From assembly GCA_900299195.1 (NCBI GenBank), contig OMIX01000018.1, positions 1 to 36,289 of the forward strand: a DNA stretch of 36,289 nucleotides, given 5' to 3'. Each line of letters opens with the position of its first letter. Within the stretch, counting starts at the first letter, position 1. This document shows positions 1 through 8,262 of this stretch, one piece after another. This stretch comes from Deltaproteobacteria bacterium. GTDB taxonomy: Bacteria > Bdellovibrionota > FAC87 > UBA2466. The notes under the pieces were generated by a model, which did not search any database, was not told where the DNA came from, and saw only the letters and a program-made list of their open reading frames with translations. A program made the translations under genes and the position numbers.

Positions 1-25
1 ATTGATAAGTGAACAGGGAGGGGAA

Positions 26-772
26 ATGATTTATCGAGTATTCTTAGGTGTGATTGTTTTGATGTTAGCCTCAAAACACAGTTTGGGAAATACAACCTTA
101 AATCCGGTTTTAGTTGAGGTCCCTATTCAGAAATCTTTTGTCCCTATGGGGTTTGATAGCAACGATCGTGTGCAATTAGCCATTGGAGGTGAGCTCAGGA
201 ACAGTTGTTATAAAATCGCTAGTAATTCAGTAGTTGTTGATCCTGATCAAAAAATCATAACCGTTAAACAGCAGGCCTATGTTTATTTAGGGTTCTGTTT
301 GATGATGATTGTTCCTTACTCTGAAGTTGTCACTTTAGGAATTGTGGATAAGCCTGGGGATTATCAAATTCGTGATGCCAGCTCAGGAAAAACAATAGGT
401 AAAATAAAGATAGATTTGGCAAGAACGCTTGAACAAGATGAGTTTCTTTATGCTCCGGTGAGCGATGCTGTTTTGGTTAAAGATGAGGCTCATGAGTCTG
501 AGGAAAGTCCTGAAAGAAACAAAATTGTTTTGACTGGAACTTTTGTTGATGCCTGCACTCAACTCAAAGAGGTAAGGGTAAGCCAAAATGAAAATACGAT
601 AGTGGTTCAGCCGATAGCAGTGGTGAATCAACAGATGGGAGACTGTAAAACTGAAAAGATTAACTTCAGTAAAACGGTGGTTCTAGATCCTAAACTTCGA
701 GGGGACTACTTACTTCATGTTCGAGCTCTCAATGGAGCCGCAATCAATAAAGTGATCGATTTTGGAAATTGA
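26..772 (+). CDS. Exported protein with two copies of a two-cysteine domain
   Basis: I do not recognise a named family. The start is the ATG at 26, directly after a strong GGAGGGG ribosome binding site; the frame is also open upstream to the window edge through a TTG at 2, but that has no support. The 248-residue product has a hydrophobic N-terminal signal segment (residues 1-21). Residues 51-115 and 166-232 look like two divergent copies of one unit: each has a G-[EL or TF] stretch, a first Cys (C61, C177), a second Cys exactly 30 residues later (C91, C207), and a GDY turn near the end. I infer two small beta domains, each perhaps closed by one disulfide, acting in the periplasm or outside. 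It converges on the large protease-cytochrome gene with a 4-base gap. Confident as a gene, ignorant of function. Confidence 0.8.
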   Translation: MIYRVFLGVIVLMLASKHSLGNTTLNPVLVEVPIQKSFVPMGFDSNDRVQLAIGGELRNSCYKIASNSVVVDPDQKIITVKQQAYVYLGFCLMMIVPYSEVVTLGIVDKPGDYQIRDASSGKTIGKIKIDLARTLEQDEFLYAPVSDAVLVKDEAHESEESPERNKIVLTGTFVDACTQLKEVRVSQNENTIVVQPIAVVNQQMGDCKTEKINFSKTVVLDPKLRGDYLLHVRALNGAAINKVIDFGN

Positions 773-776
773 AAGC

Positions 777-3700
777 TTACCTTTCATCTAAGATAGGCCT
801 AAGAGATTCGTTAATCTTACGATTGTCTCCGTGTCCATCGGTTCCAAAATTCCTAAAATGCTTTTGATCAAAAATCGTAAATCTTAGATTTTTATCACTT
901 CCCGGAAGGTTTCCGTAGGCTACGATGGAGCCGTAATAATCCGGGTGGTTGCTATTAAAAAAGTTTCTGATGGGTTGATTAGAGTCTTCGTGACATTTGG
1001 CGCAGCTTTGCCTGTCGACTCGAGTTGCTCCGGTATGGGAGTTTTGCGCAACGATGCCATTCGATTGCTGGGTGGTAGGCGCAAAAGCAACCTGATTCGA
1101 AGAACGATCCCACTCAATGCCCAAAGTGCTTTTGAAAGGAGTTGCTAACAAAGTTTTGATCATGGTTCCCGACATGTTGGGGAGCCAGTCGGTCCCTCCA
1201 CTTGTGGAAAAATTACCTTTCTGATAGCCATCTCTCGAAATTTGTACAGCTGACAATCGGTTGGGGTTACTCAGGTGCATTAACAATTGCTCAGCTTCTG
1301 GTTTTAAGTCGGGTGAGTTTTTGGCAATAGAGGACAATTTTTCTCTCAGTGAACCGGCTGTGGGATAGGGTCTCATGATATCCGGAGCCCAAGATCCATT
1401 AGGTTGGTCTTTTTTTCGAGTTCGGATTTCTAATACTTGAAGATTGCCTTGAGAGTCTTTGTTAACCACCACTTCACCTGAAACTGTTCCTACCGGGAAT
1501 TCCCAATCGTAAGTGAAGGTTTCATCAGGAGGAATTATTTTCTTGGATACTTTTATTTTTTGAAGGTTTCCATTGGCATCTTTGGGTAAGTGAATGAAAT
1601 GAAAGGTTCCACTGTTGGTGGCTCCCTCTAAACCTACCCCACTATGGAACATTCTGAGATGACCCTCCTTATTGAGATAAAGTTGATTGGCCTTAGAAGC
1701 AAAGCCCGCTCCTCGAAATCCTTCTTCTGTAGTTCTTACTCCGGCTACAGGCAGACTAGGATCTTGATATCCTGGGACCATGACCGATTTGTCGAAAAAG
1801 AGAGTATTCGGATCTTTCAAAACTGCCGCAAGTTCCGCATTTTCAACTTGAGGTAGAATAGACCGGTAAACTCTTTCTCTCTCCTGAGGGAGTAAATGTA
1901 TGGCATTGTTGGCTGGCTTGAACGGAGTTGAGGCCTGACTTCGACTGGATTGATTGTGACTTCGATCTTGAGGGGAGTGTGTTGAGATTTCTTTGCTTTT
2001 TTGGGAAATCCAAGCTTTAAACTTTTCAGTTTCTGGATCTTTATCAAAATTTTTTCTAAGTTCCTCAGCTGACTTGGGAGGCATATTATTATCGGTATTA
2101 AGCACACGGTCTAAAATCTTGACCATCGATTGAGCTCGCGCTTTTTCGGTAGGATCTGAGCTACTGAGTCGTCTTTCGAATTCTCCCGGTTGAGTGAGCC
2201 AATCGGGTAATGGTCTTTCTGTTTTTCCATCATGACAACTGGTGCAATTATTTTTGATAAGACGGTGACCTTCTGTGACCGAAGGAATGACATGAGAAGA
2301 TTGAGTTGCAGATTCTTTTTTAGAATTGGAATCTGAGGGTGAAGGATTTCTTTTCGAATCATCGGATTTTGGAATCTGGATTTTTGGGGGAGGAGACGCA
2401 CTTCTAGCGGTTCCTCTGAAACTTCCGACACACTCTCTAAGAGAAGCGAAAGGACCACCCTTTTGGCTTCGGTCTCCGGTAGGGTGGGTAGCGTACCAAC
2501 CAGGTGTTGTTTCTGTGGCCACCGATTCTCGTATTTCTCCGCCATAGTAGCAGACGTGACTCGAAAGAGAGTGTTCGGTAGCAAAAAGACAGGCTTCGAG
2601 AGTCATTGAGGACCCTCCCACATAACCGTAATCAGCCCGCGATAGAGTCTTTCCGCTTAAGTAAGTGGGTTTATATCCTTCATCGCGACCTGTAGCTGAG
2701 CACACGACTCCGTTTCTAGAAGCGCTAATAACTTTTTTACAGATTTCCAAACTGGGCACTAATCCTGCTCCCAGAGGCTGTTTTGCTTGTTTGTGTTGGG
2801 GTCTAAAGGCGCCCCCAATCGAAACACACTCAAAATCTCTTTCCTCGTTCTGACCAGGGTTCGTCTGACCCTCTTGAGCGGGTTGTCTTGGCGAATGTTG
2901 TCTTGGACTAAACTTATCCATTAAAGATCGGTATAGAATTGCTTTACTAGTTCCATTGGCATCATGGCTTCCGACTTGTGTGTTTCCTTGCTGTTTCCAA
3001 TTCCCATTTTCATCTAACGAAATCAATTCTGATTGTGGGATCCCTTGATTAGGAATGGGACGAGAGTCTTCAACTTTAATAATTAAAACATCGTTTCTGT
3101 CTTTAAAAACTTCTTTTAAATTGTCTCCTAGATTTTTGCAGTGGGGGCATTGTAAATCGTTTCCGTACCTTACCACAACTTGACGAAATCCCTGTTGCTT
3201 AGCATGCTGCTTGATTTTCTCAAGATCTCTTCCCTTCACCGGACCTACTTCAATCAGAGGGCCTTCAGTGCGCCTGGGAATTAAACGATCTAATACATTG
3301 TTGATGCCGTTATTGATTCTTGGAAGCAGGGCATTTTCTTTTCTCGGAAAGATTAGCCCAGGTCTTTGGCTAGGAGACGTTGGGGGAATTTGGCAAATGC
3401 CGGTTTCGGGATCACAAAACTCATGATTTTGTTGGGGTTTAGAGGGAGTGTTTTGTTTCACTCCATGATGTTTTTCGATCTGTTGTTGCGCCCAACGGAT
3501 TCCTTCCGCCTCAAACGTCATGCCGTGAGCACTCGAGAGGGGTGCATTTGCATTAACTATAATGTTTGAGATAGCTCCAACCAATTCCCCCCGGTCGTTA
3601 AATACGGGGCCCCCAGAGTCGCCGGGTTGGACACTGCCTAGGTCAGCGAGTCGGGTTAGAACTTTGCTGGGCTCATCGGAACTGCGTCCCAGAAATGATG

Positions 3701-4907
3701 ATTGAGCTTCTGTGTTATTCTGTGTGATAGCACTGAGCTTATCTCCTTGAGACATGGGCTTTGTAGCAAAATGAGAAAGCTCATCCTCTTTTACCGCCGA
3801 ACAAGCGATTTGAAAAAAGATCATGGCATAGTCGTCTTTTACAGATTGTCTATCGACTAATACTTGTTGCCCTTGACCGTTTGAGACAAATCTTTTTCGC
3901 CCATTAAATTGCTCACTCAAAACTACGTCAATGTCTTTGGCTGATGCTGAGATAGTAATACCGGAAGGGGTTTCCAGTCGTAAATTATCCAGAGCGGGTC
4001 GTTTGGGGTCTCCCCCTAGGGAAAGTTCCGATTGAGTTGGAATGCAGTGTCCTGCGGTCAAGAATCCCACTTTGCAAATCTCTTCGTTTTCATTGTTTTT
4101 CTGATCTGTTTCAACTCGTGAGACTAAACTAGCTCCACAGCCACTTCCTTCCAAAGTGATTTGGCCATTGCGATTTATTTTTCTTTTTTGAGCCTTACTA
4201 AAAGTGGTCAGTTGAAATCTTTTATTAAACTTGTTGATGGGTTGGGAAGACGGGTTTTTAGATTCGGCTTGGGGTTCTTTTTTTTCATTCTCGTCAGGTA
4301 AATTTCTTTTTTGAGGCGCATTTGATGGGTTTGGATCTATCGGAAGAGAAGGAGGGGGTGACTTTCTTGTGTCAGGTGAGGTCTCCCTGGGTCTTGAAGG
4401 CGGCGTTTCCTGTGTGTTGTCTTGGTGAGTGTTAGGCGAGGTGGGTGAATTTTCAATGGCGGGGGCAGGCGACGCGGCTGAATCATCTACACCCTTAAAA
4501 TATTTTGTCATGAATTTTTGCACTCGAGAATCCTGGTCCATTTTTAGAGCCATGAAGTAGGCTCGTAAATCGGCCAAAACCTCAGCACGAGTGATCTCTT
4601 TCGACCCTGAAAATGAAACAGTGCCGGTTTGTGCATCGATACTAAGTTTTTTGTATACCCCATCTGAGTCACGAGCAGATATGGGCTCTCCACGAGATAA
4701 AAGAATATTGGTGAAGTGTTTTATTTTTCCTTCTTCAATCACAGTGGCGTATTCATTGGGATGAATCATGGAACTAGGAGCCATGATAAATCCTGAATTA
4801 CTGATCGAGAGTGGGCCGGTGGGTACAGTAAAGTTTTCGGCAAGCGCGGAACTCAAAGTTCCAACCGAAAATAAGGATAAAGCTATAATGGATAGTAACT
4901 GGAACAT
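777..4907 (-). CDS. Exported trypsin-like protease / thioredoxin-like / c-type cytochrome multidomain protein
   Basis: This is a 1376-residue exported protein with a signal peptide (residues 1-23). Residues about 140-225 are a Pro/Ser-rich linker. Residues about 250-475 are a trypsin-like (S1) protease with the triad visible: H287 in TAGHC, D359 in DDYAM, S431 in GDSGGP. Residues about 550-665 resemble thioredoxin, with C587-P-H-C590. Residues about 690-830 hold roughly three Cys-containing repeats. Residues 884-968 look like a cytochrome c domain with C888-T-S-C891-H892 and a possible axial M942 in NMPP. A long C-terminal domain ends with a second haem motif, C1302-A-K-C1305-H1306. The start ATG at 4907 follows a G-tract. 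Each domain is recognisable; the combination is unfamiliar to me. It probably works in the periplasm or at the cell surface, where haem is attached after Sec export. Substrate and partners are unknown. Confidence 0.88.
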   Translation of the reverse strand: MFQLLSIIALSLFSVGTLSSALAENFTVPTGPLSISNSGFIMAPSSMIHPNEYATVIEEGKIKHFTNILLSRGEPISARDSDGVYKKLSIDAQTGTVSFSGSKEITRAEVLADLRAYFMALKMDQDSRVQKFMTKYFKGVDDSAASPAPAIENSPTSPNTHQDNTQETPPSRPRETSPDTRKSPPPSLPIDPNPSNAPQKRNLPDENEKKEPQAESKNPSSQPINKFNKRFQLTTFSKAQKRKINRNGQITLEGSGCGASLVSRVETDQKNNENEEICKVGFLTAGHCIPTQSELSLGGDPKRPALDNLRLETPSGITISASAKDIDVVLSEQFNGRKRFVSNGQGQQVLVDRQSVKDDYAMIFFQIACSAVKEDELSHFATKPMSQGDKLSAITQNNTEAQSSFLGRSSDEPSKVLTRLADLGSVQPGDSGGPVFNDRGELVGAISNIIVNANAPLSSAHGMTFEAEGIRWAQQQIEKHHGVKQNTPSKPQQNHEFCDPETGICQIPPTSPSQRPGLIFPRKENALLPRINNGINNVLDRLIPRRTEGPLIEVGPVKGRDLEKIKQHAKQQGFRQVVVRYGNDLQCPHCKNLGDNLKEVFKDRNDVLIIKVEDSRPIPNQGIPQSELISLDENGNWKQQGNTQVGSHDANGTSKAILYRSLMDKFSPRQHSPRQPAQEGQTNPGQNEERDFECVSIGGAFRPQHKQAKQPLGAGLVPSLEICKKVISASRNGVVCSATGRDEGYKPTYLSGKTLSRADYGYVGGSSMTLEACLFATEHSLSSHVCYYGGEIRESVATETTPGWYATHPTGDRSQKGGPFASLRECVGSFRGTARSASPPPKIQIPKSDDSKRNPSPSDSNSKKESATQSSHVIPSVTEGHRLIKNNCTSCHDGKTERPLPDWLTQPGEFERRLSSSDPTEKARAQSMVKILDRVLNTDNNMPPKSAEELRKNFDKDPETEKFKAWISQKSKEISTHSPQDRSHNQSSRSQASTPFKPANNAIHLLPQERERVYRSILPQVENAELAAVLKDPNTLFFDKSVMVPGYQDPSLPVAGVRTTEEGFRGAGFASKANQLYLNKEGHLRMFHSGVGLEGATNSGTFHFIHLPKDANGNLQKIKVSKKIIPPDETFTYDWEFPVGTVSGEVVVNKDSQGNLQVLEIRTRKKDQPNGSWAPDIMRPYPTAGSLREKLSSIAKNSPDLKPEAEQLLMHLSNPNRLSAVQISRDGYQKGNFSTSGGTDWLPNMSGTMIKTLLATPFKSTLGIEWDRSSNQVAFAPTTQQSNGIVAQNSHTGATRVDRQSCAKCHEDSNQPIRNFFNSNHPDYYGSIVAYGNLPGSDKNLRFTIFDQKHFRNFGTDGHGDNRKINESLRPILDER

Positions 4908-5134
4908 TTCCCCCCCATGAAACCCAGTTTTTTAAGCCGAGTTGTCTCCCGATAGTTGAGAGTGCATCAGTTGGGCCATTTTTCGCTGCGTGAAGAGCTG
5001 CGGTATTCTTGTCGTATTCTGATTCGATTCAAAGCGGGTGTATTGAATGGAAACCCTTGTCTAAGAAATTAACAGTGAGAGCGTCCACCAATCGGGGCAT
5101 AGATTAGCTAATAAAGTTTTTTGAGTTCTTCTGA

Positions 5135-5380
5135 TTATCGCGAGGGAGTAAGGGCTCTTGAAACAAATGAGGGACTAACTTTTGATTTTGGCACTGGGAA
5201 ATCGAACCAATTTCTCACATCTTCATCTAAACCGATACCGTGCATGTAATTGTAGATAGCTTTTCTAAGTCCAGCGGATAGAGGTTTTGGGTTATCACCC
5301 TCGATATCTTCATAGGAGAGATCATTTTGAGCAAAGTTAGAACCTAAAGATTTTAATTTAATTCCATAAAGCTCGGGATT
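5135..5380 (-). pseudogene. Out-of-frame 3' tail of the B12-binding radical SAM gene
   Basis: The -1 frame relative to the upstream radical SAM gene is open from the AAT codon at 5380 down to a TAA at 5135. It reads NPELYGIKLK immediately after the VGK of the main frame, then 71 further residues of ordinary composition. The joined motif HSPVGKNPELYGI fits this radical SAM family, where HSP(V/I)GxNPExxGI-like strings are usual near the C-terminus. The shift lies at a run of five T on the + strand (5379-5383); one extra T would restore a single reading frame. It may be a sequencing or assembly error, a real mutation, or -1 slippage on an AAA lysine codon. I favour a homopolymer error or a recent mutation. 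Confidence 0.8.
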
Positions 5381-7032
5381 TTTCCTACAGGACTATGCAC
5401 GGTAGCAGAGAATTGATGCCAGAACCCGGATTGGATGCAGCCAGAGGCAAAGAGTTGTCTGACTCTATCTAAAGAGTCGATCGTTTCTTGAGTGGTTTGG
5501 GAGGGAAATCCATACATTAAGTAGGCGTGAACCATGATGCCATTTTGACTGAAACAGTGAGTGACTTTAGCTACTTGTTCTACCGTGACACCCTTTTGCA
5601 TCAGTTTCAGTAACCGATCAGAAGCGACCTCTAGCCCTCCACTCACTGCAATACAACCACTTTGTGCCATCAATTGAGTGAGTTCTGGGTCAAAAGCTTT
5701 TTCAAATCTAATATTGGTCCACCAGGAAATATTTACTTTTCTTTTGATAAGTTCCTGAGCCAGAGCTTTTAAAGTCTTTGGAGGGGCCGCTTCATCTACA
5801 AAATGGAAACCTGTTTGGCCAGTCTCTTTAATGAGCTGTTCAATTTTATCGACTAAATGAGTTGCACTAGCTACCTCATAGCGATGGATGTAGTCTAACG
5901 ATGTGTCACAGAAGGAACATTTTTTCCAATAGCAACCATGGGCTAAAGTGAGTTTATTCCATCGCCCGTCAGACCATAATCGATGCATGGGATTTAAAAG
6001 CTCGACCAAGGAGAGATATTTCTTGAGCGGAAGACCGTCATAGGTGGGAACCCCTGCTTCCATAAAAGGGATATCGTGGATAGACGGATCAGATTTAAAG
6101 ACGACTGTATTGTTTTCTCTGACAAAAGTTCGTAGGTAACGCTCTGGTTTTTCAGGGTGAGAAAAGTTTTCGAGTAAAGTGAGAATAGGACGCTCACCAT
6201 CGTCCAAGGTAATGAAGTCGATATAATCAAAAACCTTTGGCTCTTTAAGGCTTCGAAGCTCAGTATTAACGTATCCTCCCCCTAAAATGATTTTTGTATG
6301 AGGGGACAATCGTTTAAATTGCTTTGCGATTCTAAAAGCTCCATACACATTTCCCGGAAACGGCACGGTTAAAGCCAGCACGTCGGGAGCAAATTGTTTG
6401 ATATAGGAGGTCGTTAAGTTATCCAGATATTGATCCACCAATGTGGGAGTTGAGTTGAGCGCCTTTTCCAGAGGGGTAAAACTCGGGGCACTCGCGGCCA
6501 GTTTTTCTCCATACCGTGAAAAGGTAAAGCGCGAGTCAATTCCATCTTTAACAACATCGACAAGATCATCGATATAAAGACTTGCTAAATGTTGAGCTTT
6601 ATCTTGAACACCCAAGGCTCCGAATGCCCATTGTAAACCGTCATTTCCTGTCACGTTAAGATCTTGCAAACTTCTAAAACGCGGTCCTTCGGGCAGATAG
6701 TTTTGAGTGGCGATTCGATAAGCTAAAGTGGGGTCTTCGTTTTGTAGAAACTTAATCACTCCATTGATGGTAGATAGGTAATCCTCTTCGAATTTTAAAT
6801 AATGAATGACCGATTCGGGAACAGTCGTGGATTGGGAAGAAAAAGTCTTTTTAAGTTCTTTGGAAATATCTTCCAGCCCGGATCGGGAAAAAAGTTGTAA
6901 GACGATTTCTAAAGCAGGATCGGCTTGAAATGCCTGGAACCCCCGGGAACGTAAAAAACCGGTCAAATAAGCCGTAGCTGGATAGGGCGTATTGACCTGA
7001 GTCATTGGGGGTGTGAGTAGTAAAATGCGCAT
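5353..7032 (-). CDS. B12-binding-domain radical SAM protein (C-terminus lost to a frameshift)
   Basis: The product starts MRILLLTPP, typical of cobalamin-binding radical SAM proteins. An N-terminal region leads into a B12-binding-like fold (about residues 205-290, with ILGGGY), followed by the radical SAM core, whose 4Fe-4S ligands are C367, C372 and C375 in the GCYWKKCSFC variant. A SAM-domain GGLEVASD segment and a late HSPVGK segment follow. The in-frame stop comes only eight residues after HSPVGK (559 residues in all), but the -1 frame continues as coding for 81 more residues (separate entry), so the natural protein is probably about 632 residues. The substrate cannot be told from sequence; relatives with this Cys spacing are mostly uncharacterised. 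It stands alone, with 167 bases upstream before the divergent alcohol dehydrogenase. Confidence 0.88.
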   Translation of the reverse strand: MRILLLTPPMTQVNTPYPATAYLTGFLRSRGFQAFQADPALEIVLQLFSRSGLEDISKELKKTFSSQSTTVPESVIHYLKFEEDYLSTINGVIKFLQNEDPTLAYRIATQNYLPEGPRFRSLQDLNVTGNDGLQWAFGALGVQDKAQHLASLYIDDLVDVVKDGIDSRFTFSRYGEKLAASAPSFTPLEKALNSTPTLVDQYLDNLTTSYIKQFAPDVLALTVPFPGNVYGAFRIAKQFKRLSPHTKIILGGGYVNTELRSLKEPKVFDYIDFITLDDGERPILTLLENFSHPEKPERYLRTFVRENNTVVFKSDPSIHDIPFMEAGVPTYDGLPLKKYLSLVELLNPMHRLWSDGRWNKLTLAHGCYWKKCSFCDTSLDYIHRYEVASATHLVDKIEQLIKETGQTGFHFVDEAAPPKTLKALAQELIKRKVNISWWTNIRFEKAFDPELTQLMAQSGCIAVSGGLEVASDRLLKLMQKGVTVEQVAKVTHCFSQNGIMVHAYLMYGFPSQTTQETIDSLDRVRQLFASGCIQSGFWHQFSATVHSPVGKIPSFMELN

Positions 7033-7199
7033 GGAGGTGGTGGGGATATCACAAATAACGCAACGTGTCCACCTTGGCGCTATTAAGTAGCTGATATTGT
7101 TTGTTAAAAATAACAGAGTTCCAGATTGCCTGGAGTAAAAGGCTTAATTATCCTTTCAGTAAATTTGACATTCCTATTCGACTTTAAAAGGAGCTCACC

Positions 7200-8243
7200 A
7201 TGATTCAAGTTAAAGGCTATGCGGCTCAATCAGCGACTTCCGTGCTCGCCCCTTTTTCGTTTCAGCGAAGAGAAGTGGGGCCAACCGACATTCTCATCGA
7301 CATCGAGTATTGTGGAATTTGCCACTCAGATATCCATCAAGCTCGCAATGAGTGGGGAGGATCACTTTTTCCCATGGTCCCGGGCCATGAAATTGTAGGA
7401 AAGGTCAAACAAATTGGAAATAAGGTTAGGCAATTTAAAGTGGGAGATAAAGCTGGGGTGGGTTGTTTCGTAGATTCCTGTCGAAGTTGTCCGAGTTGTA
7501 AGGAGAATGAGGAACAATATTGCGAAGGCCATTTGGTGACTACTTACAACAACGTCGAAAAAGATGGAAAGACTCCTACCTACGGAGGCTATTCCAATCA
7601 AATTGTCATTGATGAAGATTATGCATTGAAGATTTCTTCCAAACTTCCTTTGGAAACTATTGCTCCTTTATTGTGTGCTGGTATTACGACCTATTCGCCG
7701 CTTCGACATTGGAATGCAGAGAGAGGCAAACGAGTGGGAATTGTAGGGTTGGGTGGGCTAGGTCACATGGGGGTTAAATTAGCAGCCGCTATGGGAGCCG
7801 AGGTTACAGTTTTAAGCCATTCTCCCCACAAAGAGGCTGATGCTAGAAGACTAGGAGCACAGCATTTTGTTGCTACCCAAAAAACAGCCATAGCTGAAGT
7901 TTTTGCGAATCATTTTGATTTGATTCTGGATACCGTATCAGCTCCTCACGATCTGAACACCTATTTATCCACGGTGAAGAAAGATGGAACTATGGTGCTT
8001 CTTGGAGTTCCACCCGATTCAACTCAATTAAGTGCTTTTCCTTTGATCCTTAAACGAAGAAGACTTGCAGGATCATTAATCGGAGGAATTAAAGAAACTC
8101 AGGAAATGTTGGATTTTTGTGCTGAGAAAAACATTGGATCGGATGTCGAAGTAATTTCGGCTCAAGAGATAAATACGGCTTATGAGAGAACTGTCAAAGG
8201 GGATGTGAAATATCGTTTTGTGATAGATTGCAAAACATTTTAA
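7200..8243 (+). CDS. Zinc-dependent NAD(P) alcohol dehydrogenase / aldehyde reductase (YahK/CAD-like)
   Basis: This is a medium-chain dehydrogenase/reductase of 347 residues, the usual length. Catalytic zinc ligands are C41 (CGICHSD), H63 in PGHE, and C159. The structural zinc is held by C94, C97, C100 and C108. The Rossmann glycine motif GLGGLGH spans 183-189. The sequence most resembles the cinnamyl-alcohol/YahK subgroup, usually NADPH-dependent reductases of broad aldehyde range in the cytosol; the natural substrate is not evident. The ATG has a strong AAAGGAG ribosome binding site. A TTGACA sits at 7165-7170 but has no convincing -10 partner. The aldolase-like gene begins 19 bases downstream, so the two are probably co-transcribed. 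Confidence 0.93.
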   Translation: MIQVKGYAAQSATSVLAPFSFQRREVGPTDILIDIEYCGICHSDIHQARNEWGGSLFPMVPGHEIVGKVKQIGNKVRQFKVGDKAGVGCFVDSCRSCPSCKENEEQYCEGHLVTTYNNVEKDGKTPTYGGYSNQIVIDEDYALKISSKLPLETIAPLLCAGITTYSPLRHWNAERGKRVGIVGLGGLGHMGVKLAAAMGAEVTVLSHSPHKEADARRLGAQHFVATQKTAIAEVFANHFDLILDTVSAPHDLNTYLSTVKKDGTMVLLGVPPDSTQLSAFPLILKRRRLAGSLIGGIKETQEMLDFCAEKNIGSDVEVISAQEINTAYERTVKGDVKYRFVIDCKTF

Positions 8244-8262
8244 ATTTAATTGAGGTCATCCA

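Noticed and set aside
2111-2584. 157-codon open frame on the minus strand
   Set aside because: It lies wholly inside the 1376-residue gene in another frame, has no ribosome binding site, and its translation is low-complexity. The main frame carries clear conserved motifs there.
5000-5035. tRNA-like GATTCGATTC string
   Set aside because: It recalls a T-loop, but no acceptor stem, anticodon arm or D-arm can be folded around it.
7165-7190. TTGACA promoter before the alcohol dehydrogenase
   Set aside because: The -35 match is perfect, but no -10-like hexamer is found at 16-18 bases.
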